Origin: Citrus sinensis
Taxonomy: Eukaryota; Streptophyta; Magnoliopsida; Sapindales; Rutaceae
DNA: 64,000 nt
Direction of reading: 5' to 3'
Assembly (NCBI RefSeq): GCF_022201045.2
Contig: NC_068556.1
Coordinates: 23,851,501 to 23,915,500, forward strand
The translations under genes were made by a program, and so were the position numbers. Positions 34,501-47,590 of the stretch are shown here, one piece after another. The notes beneath the pieces are model-generated. The model saw nothing but the letters and a program-made list of their open reading frames with translations. It was not told the DNA's origin and did not search any database. Every line of letters starts with the position of its first letter. The first letter of the stretch is position 1.

Positions 34501-37500
34501 GAGAGAGCCTTTCGGACTTCTTCCCCAGCAAAATATTTCTCATTAATATTCTCTATGTTCTCTTCTTTAACATTTTTCTTTGAAGTTTGCCTCCCCCCCC
34601 CCCCATCTAAAGCTTATTATGTTTCCAATGAACATTTTTTGTGAACCTTTTTGTTCTGTTTTGTTGCTGTTACTCTTGCAGGTGAGACATTTCATAGCAT
34701 GAACAGTGAGTTGAGGGAATTGCCTCCCATTGAGCTTTCCACGCTTCCTTTAATCCTTAAGGTTGTTATTGGTGCTTTAGCTCTTTTATGTTTAGTTTAT
34801 TTTCATGATTTGATGTTGTTTTCAATTTTTCCTCTAAAATCACTGATTTTGTGGCATTGGAACCTTAGTGCAGTTGTATAATACGAAGTTTAGTGATTTG
34901 ATGACCTGATTGTTACTTGCACTTCTGTTGACATTGTTATTTGGAGTTGGAGCTCATGTATTGCTAAGATTTACATGGAAAAGCTTCATTGAAAATACAT
35001 TCAAATATATATACATATTTTGATATACACTTACACTTCATTGATGCATTCCAGACTCTTTCATTGTGCCGACACTAAGTATATGCGTGTTTAGATGTAC
35101 ATATATCCATACATCGATAGGATGATTCATAGAAATTATTGGAATTCACCTATGTATTTAGGTGGTGTTATAATGTTGATGCTTCTGTTATACCAAGATC
35201 AAAGTCTCTTGATGCCATAAAGAGAGATCGAGAGAGGCTAAAATAGGTGAGGTGAGGAAGGTAGTGGGGTGAGAGTCCAACATTGTGTGTTTGGGGTGGG
35301 TCACCATGTTTTATATATATGGATCCGTTTCCCAAATAGTATGAGACCTTTTGGGTAATTCGCAAAGCAAAATCGTGTAGTCAGAAAGAGCACAATGTTT
35401 TACTGTTTGGAAGCAGGTTGTTACCTGTCCGTTCAAAAGAGAATGGTTTTCTAGCTTTTGATTTTCCTTGTATTGGTAGGGTTTTTCAGAATCAAGATTG
35501 TCTAATTTAATTGATTCATTTTGCAGACTGTGACTGAGAGTGGCATTGCAGATCAGATGCGGCTGACAGAACTTATACTGAATGATGTGAGTTTGTTGTA
35601 GTCTTCTGTAGACTTTGTTGTTTTTTTAGACTTCTGTCTATGCTGTAGATGCAGATATTGGGACTTCAGCTGGATAATTTAACTTAATGGTTTGCTATGG
35701 ATCAAAGTGTTGTGGTTTTAATTTAATGTGAGACCATGTTATTTCTGATTCTTAATTTACTGCATTTTAAGAATGTAGTTTAAGAAATTGAATACCATTC
35801 TTTAAGCTGTAAAAATGTCAAGTTCTAGGTTTTTGGTCTTTAGTATATCTTCAATTCTCTTTGGTTTTTTGTTTTAATTTTACTATTATCTTATGTTTTT
35901 GTGGTGTTACTTTCTGAATAGATTTCAGTATAGACTCTGTTAAGTGACATTTACATTTTAATGCAGCAAGATTTTTTCCGGAAATTGATGGATCTGTTTC
36001 GAATCTGTGAAGACTTGGAGAATATTGATGGCCTTCATATGATATTCAAGATCATCAAAGGGATCAGTCTGTATTTCTTATGCCTATGTCTAACTAGTTC
36101 ATTTTTTAATCGGCTTTGCTAAAATGCATGATTTTGTTGATCCTCAGTGATTTTTGTTTTTGTTACTTGCAGTTTTACTCAATAGCCCTCAGATATTTGA
36201 GAAAATTTTTGGGGATGAGTTGATGATGGATATTATTGGCTCCCTTGAGTGTGAGTCCCTTTAGCCGCATATTTTATGATAAAATTTCTCTACAAAAATA
36301 GTTTTTGAATACTCAATCTTGGATTCTACTTTCAAGCTGCAGTCATAGCATCAAACATGCAGTTAGCCTGTAGTTAGGAACATTTTAGTTTATCATTTTC
36401 ATATTTGAACATTAAGATACAGGAAGATCTTGTTTTAATGCTGAGAACTTACTGACGTTCTTCAGTGTTTGCTTTGGTCATCCTTCATTCTAGGAACTTT
36501 CCTGGTTATTTTTGTCTCGTACCAACTTGCATGAATGTGCATGATATATTCTGGCTTGTGCTCTTCTGAACTATGACAGTTAGTTTATGTTATTGATCGG
36601 TGTTTGGTGGAACCTGCATCATTATCTAGTGGATTAATGCTGGTTGGAAAAAAATTCTTCTTAGCTATGTCTGTTGGTCTGATACATATATCAAGTTTCA
36701 TTTGCTAGTGTTTGTGAAGACTGAGTCTAGAATATAGGTTGTCTTTTTACTGGGAGTCTGGAATAACTGATTTTCCTCTACAGACGATCCTGATGTTCCT
36801 CACGTCCAACATCACCGGAATTTTCTGAAAGAGCACGTCGTTTTTAAGGAGGTAACAATATTGTCAGATGGTTTCTCTTTAGGATGGGGGGTTGTTAGGT
36901 ATTGGGAACTGGAGTCTATGTTGGTGGAGATGTTTTCAATATTAATTCATTTGTTGTTCCCTTGTTTATATTTATGTTTTCCTTTTTGTAGGCCATACCA
37001 ATAAGAGATCCCCTAGTCCTTTCGAAGATACACCAGACTTACAGAGTTGGCTATTTAAAGGTTTGGACCTTAGTCCTTGGGCTGAGCTTCATGATTTCTT
37101 GAATGTCTGTGTTGCTGGTTCAATTCTCACCTTATATTACTTCTTTTAGGATGTTGTTTTGGCTAGAGTGTTGGATGAGGCCACAGTTGCAAATCTGAAT
37201 TCCATAATTCACGGGAACAACGCTTATGTAAGATTTTCGAAGATGATTGTTCAATAATATTGAATTTTTTTTATACCCCTGACTTTAATGTTATTTTGCA
37301 GGTTGTTTCCTTGTTGAAGGATGATAGCACCTTCATTCAGGAACTGTTTGCAAGGTTGAGGTCCCCCACCACATTGGAAGAATCAAAGAAAAATTTGGTA
37401 ACTGCCGAAACCCACAGTTTTTCACTATTCTTAGCTGTAATATTGGTTCAGTGCGACTGGAGTATTCATTTGTAGTCATTCTTTTTAATATAGTCTCTTT

Positions 37501-40500
37501 TGTGTATTTGGTCTCTGAACCAATTTATTTTATTTTTTTAAGAAAAATGATCAACTTGTAGGTAGATTACTGTACTTCTGCCTTTTTTTTCCATAAAAAA
37601 ATTATTTTGTCCTCCTTAAATATAATGACTTTTATTTTTGTTCTTAGATCTTTTTAAACTGTTATTCTAAAGGGTTTCGACCGAGTTTCTTTCTTTTTTT
37701 TTTTCAGTTGTAAATGATTGGGCCTGATGCGATTGAATGCATATATACAAACGAGCATATGAGAAAAGCAGCTATATGCCTTTCTTTCTTTGAGAGCATG
37801 TCCGTTCACAACTGTAATCTTTAAAGAAATGGTTTCTATTTCCTTTTCAGATGTAGGAATATGTCAGATGTTATAAGATACCGATGTCTGCTTATTGAAA
37901 CAGGCCTTTTGCAACTGGAATAAGTTTTATATGTAGTGGTGTTCTTTATTTCTATTGCTTGATTAATCTTTCTATTTCTGACATATTTATTTCATGAAAA
38001 AAAGGTACATTTCTTGCATGAGTTTTGTGGTTTAAGCAAGAGCCTGCAAATGGTTCAGCAGCTCCGGCTATTTAGGTATGCTATTGCGAAGTAACATATT
38101 ACTAAGTTAGATTCTGAGAACTTCATATTGAGTATATGCATTCTGAGAGTGAAAGTTTCTAAATATGCATTCTGAAGAGTGGAAGTTTCTTAATCATCTG
38201 TAGGGATCTCATGAATGAGGGCATATTTGACATCGTCACTGATGCTTTGCAGAGTCAAGACAAAAAGCTTGTTTTAACTGGGTAATGGTTGCGCTTAAAA
38301 CATCCCTTTCCCCCCCAAATTATAGTCCTAACATTGACCATTCTGATGGATGCAGGACAGATATCCTCATTCTGTTTCTGAATCAGGATCCAAATCTTCT
38401 GCGTTCTTATGTTGTTAGACAGGAGGGAATTCCACTTCTAGGACTTTTGGTAAGGGTTTTGTTTATTAGATGATCTTGTGATATACATTTTGTGGGATTA
38501 TATGTTCATATAATTACAAGTATCCATGTGATCCTGCATGAACTGAATAGATCACTTTGCCCAAGGAAAAGTTTATTCTTGGAAATATTGGGGTTCATTT
38601 GTCATAGCACTTGGTAGAGCCTCGCTGATAGGCTCTTTATTTCAAGTAAAACAAAATTATGGTTTATTACTATGGTTAACATTTTGTTGATATCTGGAAT
38701 AGTTTTTTACTTGTGGGACATGGTTTTTTAGAATTCCATTTCGAACTATCAGAAGTTCTATAAGTGAAGAAAGAAAATAAGCTCAAAATTTTGTAATTAT
38801 TTTTTAACAGGACAACTAGGCTAACTTTATGCTAAAGGAATTTTGTAATTATTTGTGACTGGATGTGATACGCTGTTTGGCCTATGCTTTTATTTGCGGC
38901 AATGTAAAATCCATTAAAGAGAAATTTAAATATGAAAGAGATGTATGGTGTTTTGAGTAAAGGAAAAGGGTTGTGATAAGCTTGTTCTGGAAAGGGGGAA
39001 AATGTCTTGGACTGGAATTAGTCTTTCTTGCTGTTATACTTGTATGTGAACATATTATATGGCATTCACACACTTTAGTAGCTGAGTTGAGTTTGTACAT
39101 GCATATTGAATTGTCCTCATGTGTTGTTAGGAAGAACTTGCTTGAGGGTGTGTTTTGATATCACTAATGTGTGCAGTTTGCCCCTTCGGCATAATTATAA
39201 AAGAATTGTCCGCTTGCGTTGTCATTATATAAACAACATCAGCTGTGATCTTAAGCATGGATGCATTATAAAATAGGGGTTGCCGTGTGCCAAAGTTCTT
39301 CTGTCAATCAAAAGAGCTGGAATATTAGTGAAAAGAGATCTAAGTTGGTTGTTGCATAGAATTTGAGGTCTGATCCCAAGAAGTCAATCAGATCTGGAAC
39401 TAGGGAATATTTGGTTATTTACTGAAAGGAATGAATTTATGGTTGTTTGCTTGCAGGTTAAAGGAATGATAACAGATTTTGGGGAGGACATGCACTGCCA
39501 GTTTCTAGAAATTCTCCGAAGTTTGTTGGATTCATACACATTGTCGGGAGCTCAGGTACTTGATTAGTTTATGACTTCCCTGGACTACCTTTTTGTTTTC
39601 CATTTATGTTTGGATTTTATAAACTGTTATGTTTTATTGATATTTTACTTTTCTCTTTGGTATTGTCAACAATTCTGCCCGCCCCCTTTGTGGATTGTTG
39701 TTTTTGTAATTGACTCTGACTATACTGTGCATTGCATGGAACAGGTTGTTTGCAATTTCTTTTATGATGCAAAACCAAGCCTGAGATCTAGCTCTCTTTA
39801 GTATTTTATCAGGACATATGTGATAGGACTTAGGACTAAATTAGGGCTAATTTTATTGATTAAATCAAAAGAAAACAATCAGTCTTGACCTACAATTCGA
39901 GAGGTAGGTCAATCTTTCCTAGAACTCCTAATGGTTCCTAATACCAGACAAAACTCAACATAAACCCTAAATGACTCCATAATCTCTTGTTTATAGCTGA
40001 ACCCTAATTAATAAAATTACTAAACTGCCCCTGCCCCTTTATATTTGTGCCTAACCTAAGTTTTCATGGGTCTAACATTACTCCCCTCCCAAAAAGACAC
40101 CTTGTCCTCGAGGTGGAATCCAGGAAACTGCTGCTATGTTCTTATCCGCAATCATCTGTGCCAACTCCATTGACTCCCCTAACCCTCTTGGCCTCAGCAA
40201 GTGTAGCGCAGCTCGGATTTTCGGCTTCAGTCCCTTCATAAAATTCCCTTCCAACACTGCCTCTAAGATGTCCCCTAGACGTCCCGATAGCAGCTCAAAC
40301 TTTTTTCTATACTCCATGACTGTTCTCTCTTGGATCAGGACAAAAAGTTGTTCGTGCAAATCACCCTCTTGAGTGTCTCGAAACCTCTCCAACAGCCGGT
40401 CCTTAAATTCACCCCACGGCCTCAATGGTTGTTGTTCCCGCCACTAAAACCACATAAGGGTCTTTCCCTCCAAACATAATGCCGCCGCCATTGGTTTTTC

Positions 40501-43500
40501 CCTTTCTAAAAGTCCATTCATGGCGAAATAGCGCTCTACCCTATATACCCATCCATAGGCATCCTCGCCTTCGAAAATGAGGATTTTTAGTTTCTTTACC
40601 CCAAAATCGGCTCCAAATTGAGTCAGCCCCGCCCAATTTCACGCCATTGAAGGTCTCCAACCTCCTGAATCTACTACATTTTCCACAAATCCCGAAGACC
40701 CAGCCCAAAATTCCCCTTGCCCAGCCCCATATTGGGCTGAAATCCCTCGCCCAGCGGCATTCCGGTTATAACTGCTCCCTTTCTCACCGGTAACCCTTCC
40801 TCCGGGCCATCCGCTCCTGAATCCGACTCGTCCAGATCCAAAACCACCTTGCCTAGGCTGTGCGTCAGCCCCAAACGCCGCCAAGTCGCCAAGCCCGGCC
40901 ACCCTGACTTCCGCGCACCCCATTCCAATGCCGAAACATCGATTCCCAACCCTAAACTGCCTCCTCCAACCACGTAACCCTCAGATCCACCACCCCCAGC
41001 CGCAACCCAGCCTCTTTCGCCACGCCCAACGCTAAGAAAGGCTCCCCGCCACCAAATCCGCCGTGAACTGTTGCCCCTGGCTGCGCAAGACTGGTGGTTT
41101 TCGGCCCTCCGCCCTTTGTGCCGTCATCGAGCACGGGTTTCGTGTCGCCAGTTCCTTCTCCCGCCACACTGCCTTGGCCTGTTGATACTGCCAGTGGTGG
41201 GTTGAGGTGGAGTTCTATTAATTTCAGCAACATGGCTTCAAGGGATGAAAATTTTTGTTGAACGTTATTAAATTGCTCATTAATGGTGGCCTTGAGCAAT
41301 CCAATCTCCAATGGTGGCCTTGAGCAATCCAATCTTCGCTTCCAATTTTTCTTCAAGCATGTCCACTTTCTTTGCTGCCATTGTCCCAGTATTCTTGCTC
41401 TGATACCACTTTGATAGGACTTAGGGCTAAATTAGGGCTAATTTTATTAATTAAATCAAAAGAAACAAACAATCCTGACCTACAATTCGAGAGGTAGGTC
41501 AATCTCTCCCAAAAAATCCTAGTGGTTCTTAATATCAGACAAAACTCAACATAAACCCTAAATGACACCACAATCTCTTATTTATAGCTGAACCCTAATT
41601 AATAAAATTACTAAAATGCCCCTGCCTCTTTATATTTGTGACGCTTGCCCAAATTTTAAATTTTAAGTTGTGAAATTTCCATACTAAAGGATGATCATGA
41701 AATTTTTTGAGAATGTATCTCATGTATATATTGCATCCTTTTAGAGAGACATTTACTCACAAGCAGCAAATTGCTTCAATTGATTTCTTTTTCCTCATCT
41801 ACCAGTATGGCAGCATGCTATATCTCAGGGTTTTGTTTATGTGGCCTTTGAACTTCTCATGTGCTTTAAGCCTGACTTCTGACTTCTGTATAGTTCGTTG
41901 TTGCTGTACATGTCATCTTTTATTTATTGTTAAGATTTCATGCTTTATAGGTGTCATGATTTTGAATTTAATGTCTGCTACATATTATAGTTTACATGTG
42001 TAGGAATAATAGTTTGAATGATTTGTACTATTTTGTATATATTTGCTGAATGTTTGGAAATTTTGTGTAGGACTTTCATGTAAGATTGAGTTTCTTTTCT
42101 CTTTACCTGTTCTATTAGTACTTTGAATTCGTGATGTCAATGATTGTTTATCTTGTTTGAATCTGCTGCAGAGAGATACCATCATTGAGATCTTTTACGA
42201 GAAGCATTTGGGTCAACTGATTGATGTTATAACTGCATCATGTCCTCCCGAAGGTATTGCTCAATCAGCGAGCAGTGGAGGAAGAGTTGAAAGCACGAAG
42301 CCTGAAATACTTTCAAACATATGTGAATTGCTGTGCTTTTGTGTTCTTCACCATCCTTACAGAATAAAGTAATGTTTTGGTTCCTTTAGTCTTGTTGCCT
42401 AGAATTAGTTCCTGCTGCTCATGTAACTTGAATTTGTTGGTGTTCGTTATCTTTTTTGCAGGTGTAATTTTCTTCTTAATAATGTTGTTGATAAAGTTTT
42501 GTTACTGACACGAAGAAGGGAAAAATATCTGGTAGTTGCTGCAGTTAGATTTGTTCGTACAATTCTCTCTCGCCATGTAAGTAACTATTTCTTCACATAA
42601 ATTTTTATGCTTAATAACGAGTTTCTGCAAGTGGAGCACTGACATGTTTTTGCAACTCAGCTTGTACATAGTTTGCATGTTCTTTTATCAAAATAAGAAA
42701 AAATAATATTATGATCTGTAAATAATTGGATACTTTGAGGTGTGTATGATTCTAATTGAGATAGGAGATGAGCTTATAAGACTAGCAAGAGTGCAAAATG
42801 CCAGAGAAGAAATGAACATTTCTTTTATCTGATATGCTGTTGTCTTTTCATTCTCTTCTTGTAAATAATTTTGAATCTTTTCTGATGTGCTATTCTCTTT
42901 TTCATTCTCTTCTTGTAAATTTGAATTCATTCTTTCCTCTTTTCATATTTGCCGAACTCTTTGACTCTAGGAAAACAACACATTTATCTGTGCATTGTTG
43001 AAAAGTGGAGGAGCTGTAATTTTGCTGGTTTTATAGTACATCTGCTTGACAAGTTTTGTGTCATTCTGCAGGATGAACATCTTATAAATCATTTTGTTAA
43101 GAACAATCTTCTCAAACCCATTGTAGATGCCTTTGTTGCTAACGGTAATCGATATAATCTGCTGAACTCAGCAGTTTTGGAACTTTTTGAGTACATCCGC
43201 AAGGTGTCCATTTTTTCAAAGCTTATTTGTTTTCTCATGATAATCTTTTAGATATATGGAAGTTTTTGCTCATTTATGATCTAATTGCATGCAGGAAAAT
43301 CTTAAGTCATTGGTCAAATATATAGTTGATTCATTCTGGAATCAATTGGTTAATTTTGAGTATCTGGCATCCCTTCACTCTTTTAAAGTTAAATATGAGC
43401 AGGTATTTCTTCTTCCCTATCCTAATTTTACTTCTTCACTTCCAGTTTAGCTTTTTCTCCTGATAAGTATGTCTTCAGTGCTTAGAAAGTAGTGGAACCA

Positions 43501-44383
43501 ACAATAATGTTAATTCGGTGGATCCAAGAAAACGAAATGATGAGCGCGCTTTGGAGAAAGAAGAGGAAGACTATTTTAATGACAGGTATCTTTTTCTTTA
43601 GAATGTAGGAACTTGAAGCTCTTTTGCCAGTATTTTCTTTCCTATCATACTGAATTTGGATTTGTTAGCAGTGATGAAGAAGATACAGCATCTGCCTCTC
43701 ACACTCAGAGAACTCAGGCTCAACCTGTTTTATCTAACGGAGTTGCTGCGAGCTACTCATCCTTAAGGTATGGTAATTGCTTCAATTCTAGAAATTGGCT
43801 AAAAACATCTTCCAGAGTTGACTTATTGTATTTTAATGTTTTCATGTTGATTTCTAGTCCAAGATCTGGTGGACTTGTGGACTATGATGATGATGAAGAT
43901 GATGAAGACTACAGACCACCACCTCGGAAACAGTCAGAAACTTTGGAGGAGGATGAAGGAACAATGGATTCACTCAGGTTGAAACGTAAATCTGCTTCTT
44001 CCAAGGAAAAGGAGCCTGAGCTAGTAAAGAAGCAGCGGTTGAGTAAGAATCCCAAGTCAAGAGATAGCGTATTTGCTGCCTTGTGTTCAACACTAAGCCA
44101 GGCAGTGCTACCAAGCAAGAAAAATGCAAGCAGCATGCAGTTAACTCCTCACACAGATGATAGAAGCAAAGGTGTAGGTGAACAAGAGGATTCGTCCAAT
44201 TCCATAAATAGTAGTAACAACAGTAGTTCTGATGAGGAAATTCATAGAGATAAGGAGCCTACTGCTTCACGGAGTTGTTCTGATTGCATGCACGGTGGTT
44301 CAGACAATCGACAATTAAGTGGGGAGGACTGTGCTTTGATACCACCAAAATCTTCTCCAGAAATGGCTGTAAATGGAACTTAA
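31594..44383 (+). CDS. PP4R3: Protein phosphatase 4 regulatory subunit 3 (PP4R3/SMEK/PSY2)
   Basis: Substrate-recruiting subunit of the PP4 Ser/Thr phosphatase, acting in DNA-damage response and, in plants, in microRNA biogenesis. Twenty-four exons join in frame to 870 aa. Exon ends: 31594-31638, 33308-33388, 33536-33635, 33743-33827, 33962-34011, 34682-34761, 35527-35586, 35967-36066, 36173-36250, 36784-36851, 36992-37060, 37150-37227, 37302-37397, 38005-38075, 38204-38281, 38356-38449, 39457-39555, 42172-42368, 42462-42576, 43072-43203, 43295-43402, 43479-43585, 43672-43767, 43858-44383. An EVH1-like domain is about 15-121 (VKVYRLNDDGKWDDQGTGHV), the SMK-1 domain about 150-345 (FFRKLMDLFRICEDLENI), then a helical repeat region. 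The tail is acidic and Ser-rich (DYDDDEDDEDY) with a basic KRK stretch. Intron 17 holds an antisense retroelement. Confidence 0.96.
39821..41640 (-). mobile_element. Gag-only LTR retrotransposon (TR-GAG-like), antisense in PP4R3 intron 17
   Basis: Two direct repeats frame the element: 39821-40077 (257 bp, TGATAGG...TCTAACA) and 41412-41640 (229 bp, same start, lacking the last 27 or so bases). Read on the minus strand, a primer-binding site TGGTATCAGAGC (41397-41408), matching initiator Met-tRNA, lies 3 bases from the 5' LTR. A polypurine tract (GGGAGGGGAG, near 40078-40090) precedes the 3' LTR. The 1.33-kb interior holds only gag, with no protease, reverse transcriptase or integrase. No target duplication is visible because the 5' LTR is clipped. 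Confidence 0.85.
40078..41380 (-). pseudogene. Broken retrotransposon gag gene
   Basis: Minus-strand frames encode a coiled-coil-like N-terminus, a Pro/Gly-rich linker and then a Ty3-type gag domain (FEGEDAYGWVYRVERYF and later RPWGEFKDRLLERFRD, FMKGLKPKIRAAL). An in-frame TAG at 40444-40446 interrupts the gag domain. A 28-base tandem duplication (41282-41309 and 41310-41337) shifts the frame near the start. The reading frame ends close to the polypurine tract, with no zinc knuckle and no pol. It is not expected to make a full protein. Confidence 0.75.
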
Positions 44384-45656
44384 ATTGGGCTTGGGAATCC
44401 TTGAGCAAGTTGACTTACTTTCTCTTTGCCATTCTACCAACAGATATCAGTAATTTAGAGATTTGGGCAACCAAAGAACCTGTGCACTTCGAAAGAAGAA
44501 AGGAGGTGAATATGATTTTGGTTACAATCCATAGTAGGAGAGGATATTCTGTATAGTGCTGCCTAGGGCCGGAGAAAACTAATGTTCGTGAAATATAAGC
44601 CCAGTTTGTCCTCCTGCGCTACATCTTTCTGATGCTTCAAGCAAAGTTTTTATTGATGCTTCTGTAAAACACTTATCAGCATTGGGGTTTTTTGTTCATT
44701 TTTTCATTTTCCAAATTTTTTCTTCTAAATTCCTTTTTTTTTTTTTCTCTCTCTCTCTCTCTCTCTCTTTTCTCTAGCAATGTGGACCATATGATAGAAA
44801 AGGGCACCAACATATGCCCAGCATAGTGTTTCCATTGTTGTCAGTTTTGTGGTGGGTGCTGTGGTGATATATAGAAAGAGGAGGGTGTAGGAGGTTGGTT
44901 GAATGACCAAATTTTCTCAGTTGTAGCAAAAACCCCATTTTATAGACCTCTTGTAAATTACAAATCGCAATTGTTGTGACTCTTGACTTTTCAAAGACTT
45001 TTCCTTTTCATATGCGAAGTTAAATTTTGTTCTTACGGTAGTATGCTCTTTGTTCGTTCTACTTTGCTCACTCAACTATTGCTTTCAAGATAGATGTTAC
45101 AACAGAGCAAGTATTGGTGCCGTGCAGTGTGTTACGGTCCAATTTTTGTTGCAGTCTCCCAACTTATTTGAGGGTTCGTTCGAAGGAAGTGATAGGCACT
45201 GTATTGAGCGACAGCGGCTGTATGTATTTGTTATAGACACCATGCTAATGCACGCGGAGAAATGATAGGGATCAGTCATTAGTCGTACAGAGCAATTCCT
45301 GATAGGACCTGGATAGTTTCTTTTTCTTTTTTCTTTTTTTTTTTTAGTATAATGAACGGTGAGAATTAAATTTTAAATTTTGATGTTGGTAATTTAGTTA
45401 GTTAGTTTTTCTTAAATTAAATTTGAAAGTAGAAAAGAATAGGAGAGAAAATAATGAGCAGAGAATTTTAATCTATCTTCACAACTGGGTAGCAGTAAAA
45501 AACTTAATATATAAACCCGTGCGTATTTTGTTTACTACTAGTTAATGAAGTAGGCTGGTATTTAGCAACGGAAAGGTGGCGAAACGGAGGATCCTAGGAA
45601 TCGCCACGAAGTACGCAGTTGCAGTTACATGAAGTAGACACGTAAGGCTTTTAGTA
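44384..45656. other. PP4R3 3' UTR and intergenic space
   Basis: About the first 600 bases look like PP4R3 3' UTR. They include a T-run followed by a (CT)n microsatellite (about 44729-44769). No other gene was recognised before the OEP16 promoter. Confidence 0.5.
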
Positions 45657-45857
45657 ACACGTGTCCCTCACTTGACTTTCCCCTCCGAATTACGCGAAGA
45701 TACCTACTCCTATCTCTCTATACAACCCTTAAGCGGTTAGGTTGTATGGCATGTACTACGTAAAACTTGAACAATTGCATGCAGTGAACATTTTTATAAG
45801 TAGCAACATTTGCAAGAACGTACAAGGCAGGCGCCAACGTACCGATCGAGAGGAAAG
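45657..45857 (+). promoter_or_regulatory. Seed/ABA-type promoter of OEP16-2
   Basis: An ABA-response element ACACGTGTCC (45657-45666, core ACGTGTC), an RY element CATGCA (45778-45783) and a TATA-like TTTTTATAAG (about 45790-45799) occur in order before the ATG at 45858. ABRE plus RY is the layout of ABI3/ABI5-controlled seed genes. The Arabidopsis OEP16-S gene is known for seed expression, so the sites fit the gene. Confidence 0.6.
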
Positions 45858-47359
45858 ATGACAAGCAACATGGAGAACAGATCTTTGTTTCACGAGCTTC
45901 CTGGGTTTGAAAAGGGTGGCTTCTTCGACCTTGGCCACCCTCTCCTCAATCGCATTACTGAGAGCTTCGTTAAAGCCGCTGGGGTAACTACTTCTCTCTC
46001 TCTTTTTTTCTGTATATCAAAAACTAACACCTACGCATAGGGTCTTTTTTTCTATATAAGCAGCGTACACGATGAGGTTGGTAAAATGCTAACTTTCCCT
46101 AAAATTGTTTTCTTTTCTTGCCTGGGTCTTTTTTCCTACAATTGTTTTCTTTTCTCCGGACTCAGGTGTAAATTAATAAACAGTTAAAGTTACTGGAGCT
46201 AAACTTTCAAAAAAAAGAAAGTAAAAACGTTTTATGGGGCTATGAATGTTTTAATTTGTCTGAACGGTGCTGGTGTATTTTTAACATAGATTGGAGCGAT
46301 TCAGGCGGTGACAAGAGAGGCATACTTTACAGCCGTTGAGGGTAATTTTTTTTTTTTTTCCACTTGTTTATTGTTTATTGAGTTATATAAACTGTTTGAT
46401 TGATCGATGTTGTGGGATATTTTGATGCCTGAAATTTTCAGGCTCAGGATTTGATTCAAGTAACAATGTGTCAGATATGGGAGGTGCCAAGAAGCATCAG
46501 TTTCCCAATCTCAAAGGTTCCTGTATTTTACATCACAAATTAATGATTTATTTATATCTCTAAATATTCCAATATTGTAAGTGTTCCTAACTAAATAATG
46601 TTTGTTTTATTGCAGGAGAAACCAACCGAAAATCTCTTGAAGCCATGGTGAGTCTTGCAATATAAATGAATTAACTGTGCCTTGATTGCTTATTCTGTTT
46701 TTGACAGTTCCGGAATGATGTTGATTGTTTTTTTTCCCAGGTGAAGAACACTGGAAAGGAATCTTTACAGTGGGGTAAGTGTGTACATAAATTCCTAGAC
46801 AAATTTACGGATTTTTTATGACAGGTTACATGCATGCTATTATGTAGGTAATGTTGTACATTTTATATATATATCTCACACTATGTAACATTATTAATGT
46901 TGGTTTCTGCCGCATGCAGGAGTGGTTGCCGGAATATATTCTGGTCTGACATATGGGCTAAGGGAGGCTCGCGGGGCTCACGATTGGGTAAGACGATGAT
47001 GATATCTGCCATTTGTTCTTCCGAAACATCTTGTATTGAATTTCTTATTTCCTGTTACGTGGATTGCTGTAGGGACCTTTATAATTGTGACATTGGATCA
47101 TCTTTATGCTATGTCTTGTAAGGGATGAGCATGTAGAGTAACGATAGATATTTTAAATTTCATCCAAATCGTGTCTTATTAACTAAATAGCTGATAATTC
47201 TTTATAAGATTTAAGTAAATTAATTGTATTTCTTACCAACCAATTAATGAATGCATATTATTTGAAATAGATTTTTGGGATAAAGAGTTTGGGATGTGTA
47301 ATGCTCTACTCTTGCACGTACGGTGGAACCAATGTTTTGAGCTTCATGATCAAACTCAA

Positions 47360-47396
<37 letters not shown>

Positions 47397-47590
47397 GATC
47401 AAATGTGGAGTACTAAACGATTATTCTTATTTGTTGTGGCGTGCAGAAGAACAGTGCGGTGGCTGGAGCAATTACAGGAGTGGCACTGGCACTCACAACA
47501 GACGACTCTTCCCACGAGCAGGTCGTGCAATGCGCCATTACTGGAGCTGCCATCTCCACCGCTGCAAATCTTCTTACGGGGATATTCTAA
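45858..47590 (+). CDS. OEP16-2: Outer envelope pore protein 16-2 (OEP16-S), Tim17/22/23 family
   Basis: Amino-acid-selective channel of the plastid outer envelope, of the PRAT/Tim17 family. Seven exons (45858-45983, 46290-46341, 46442-46516, 46616-46647, 46741-46774, 46920-46987, 47447-47590) join in frame to 176 aa, the family length. FFDLGHPLLNRITESFVKAAG opens the first membrane helix. The loop SGFDSSNN...KKHQFPNLKGE is the extra segment typical of the seed isoform. Glycine-rich helices (WGVVAGIYSGLTYGL, AGAITGVALAL, ITGAAISTAANLL) complete the four-helix fold. The ATG at 45858 is preferred; a second in-frame ATG at 45870 would remove four residues. In Arabidopsis, by memory, OEP16-2 (At4g16160) is next to CAMTA5. 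Confidence 0.93.
47363..47390. repeat. (TA)n microsatellite in OEP16-2 intron 6
   Basis: Fourteen TA units lie in the last intron of OEP16-2, likely polymorphic in length. Confidence 0.9.

Noticed and set aside
45810-45857. Upstream extension of OEP16-2 in frame
   Set aside because: It would need a non-ATG start; the ATG at 45858 matches the family N-terminus.
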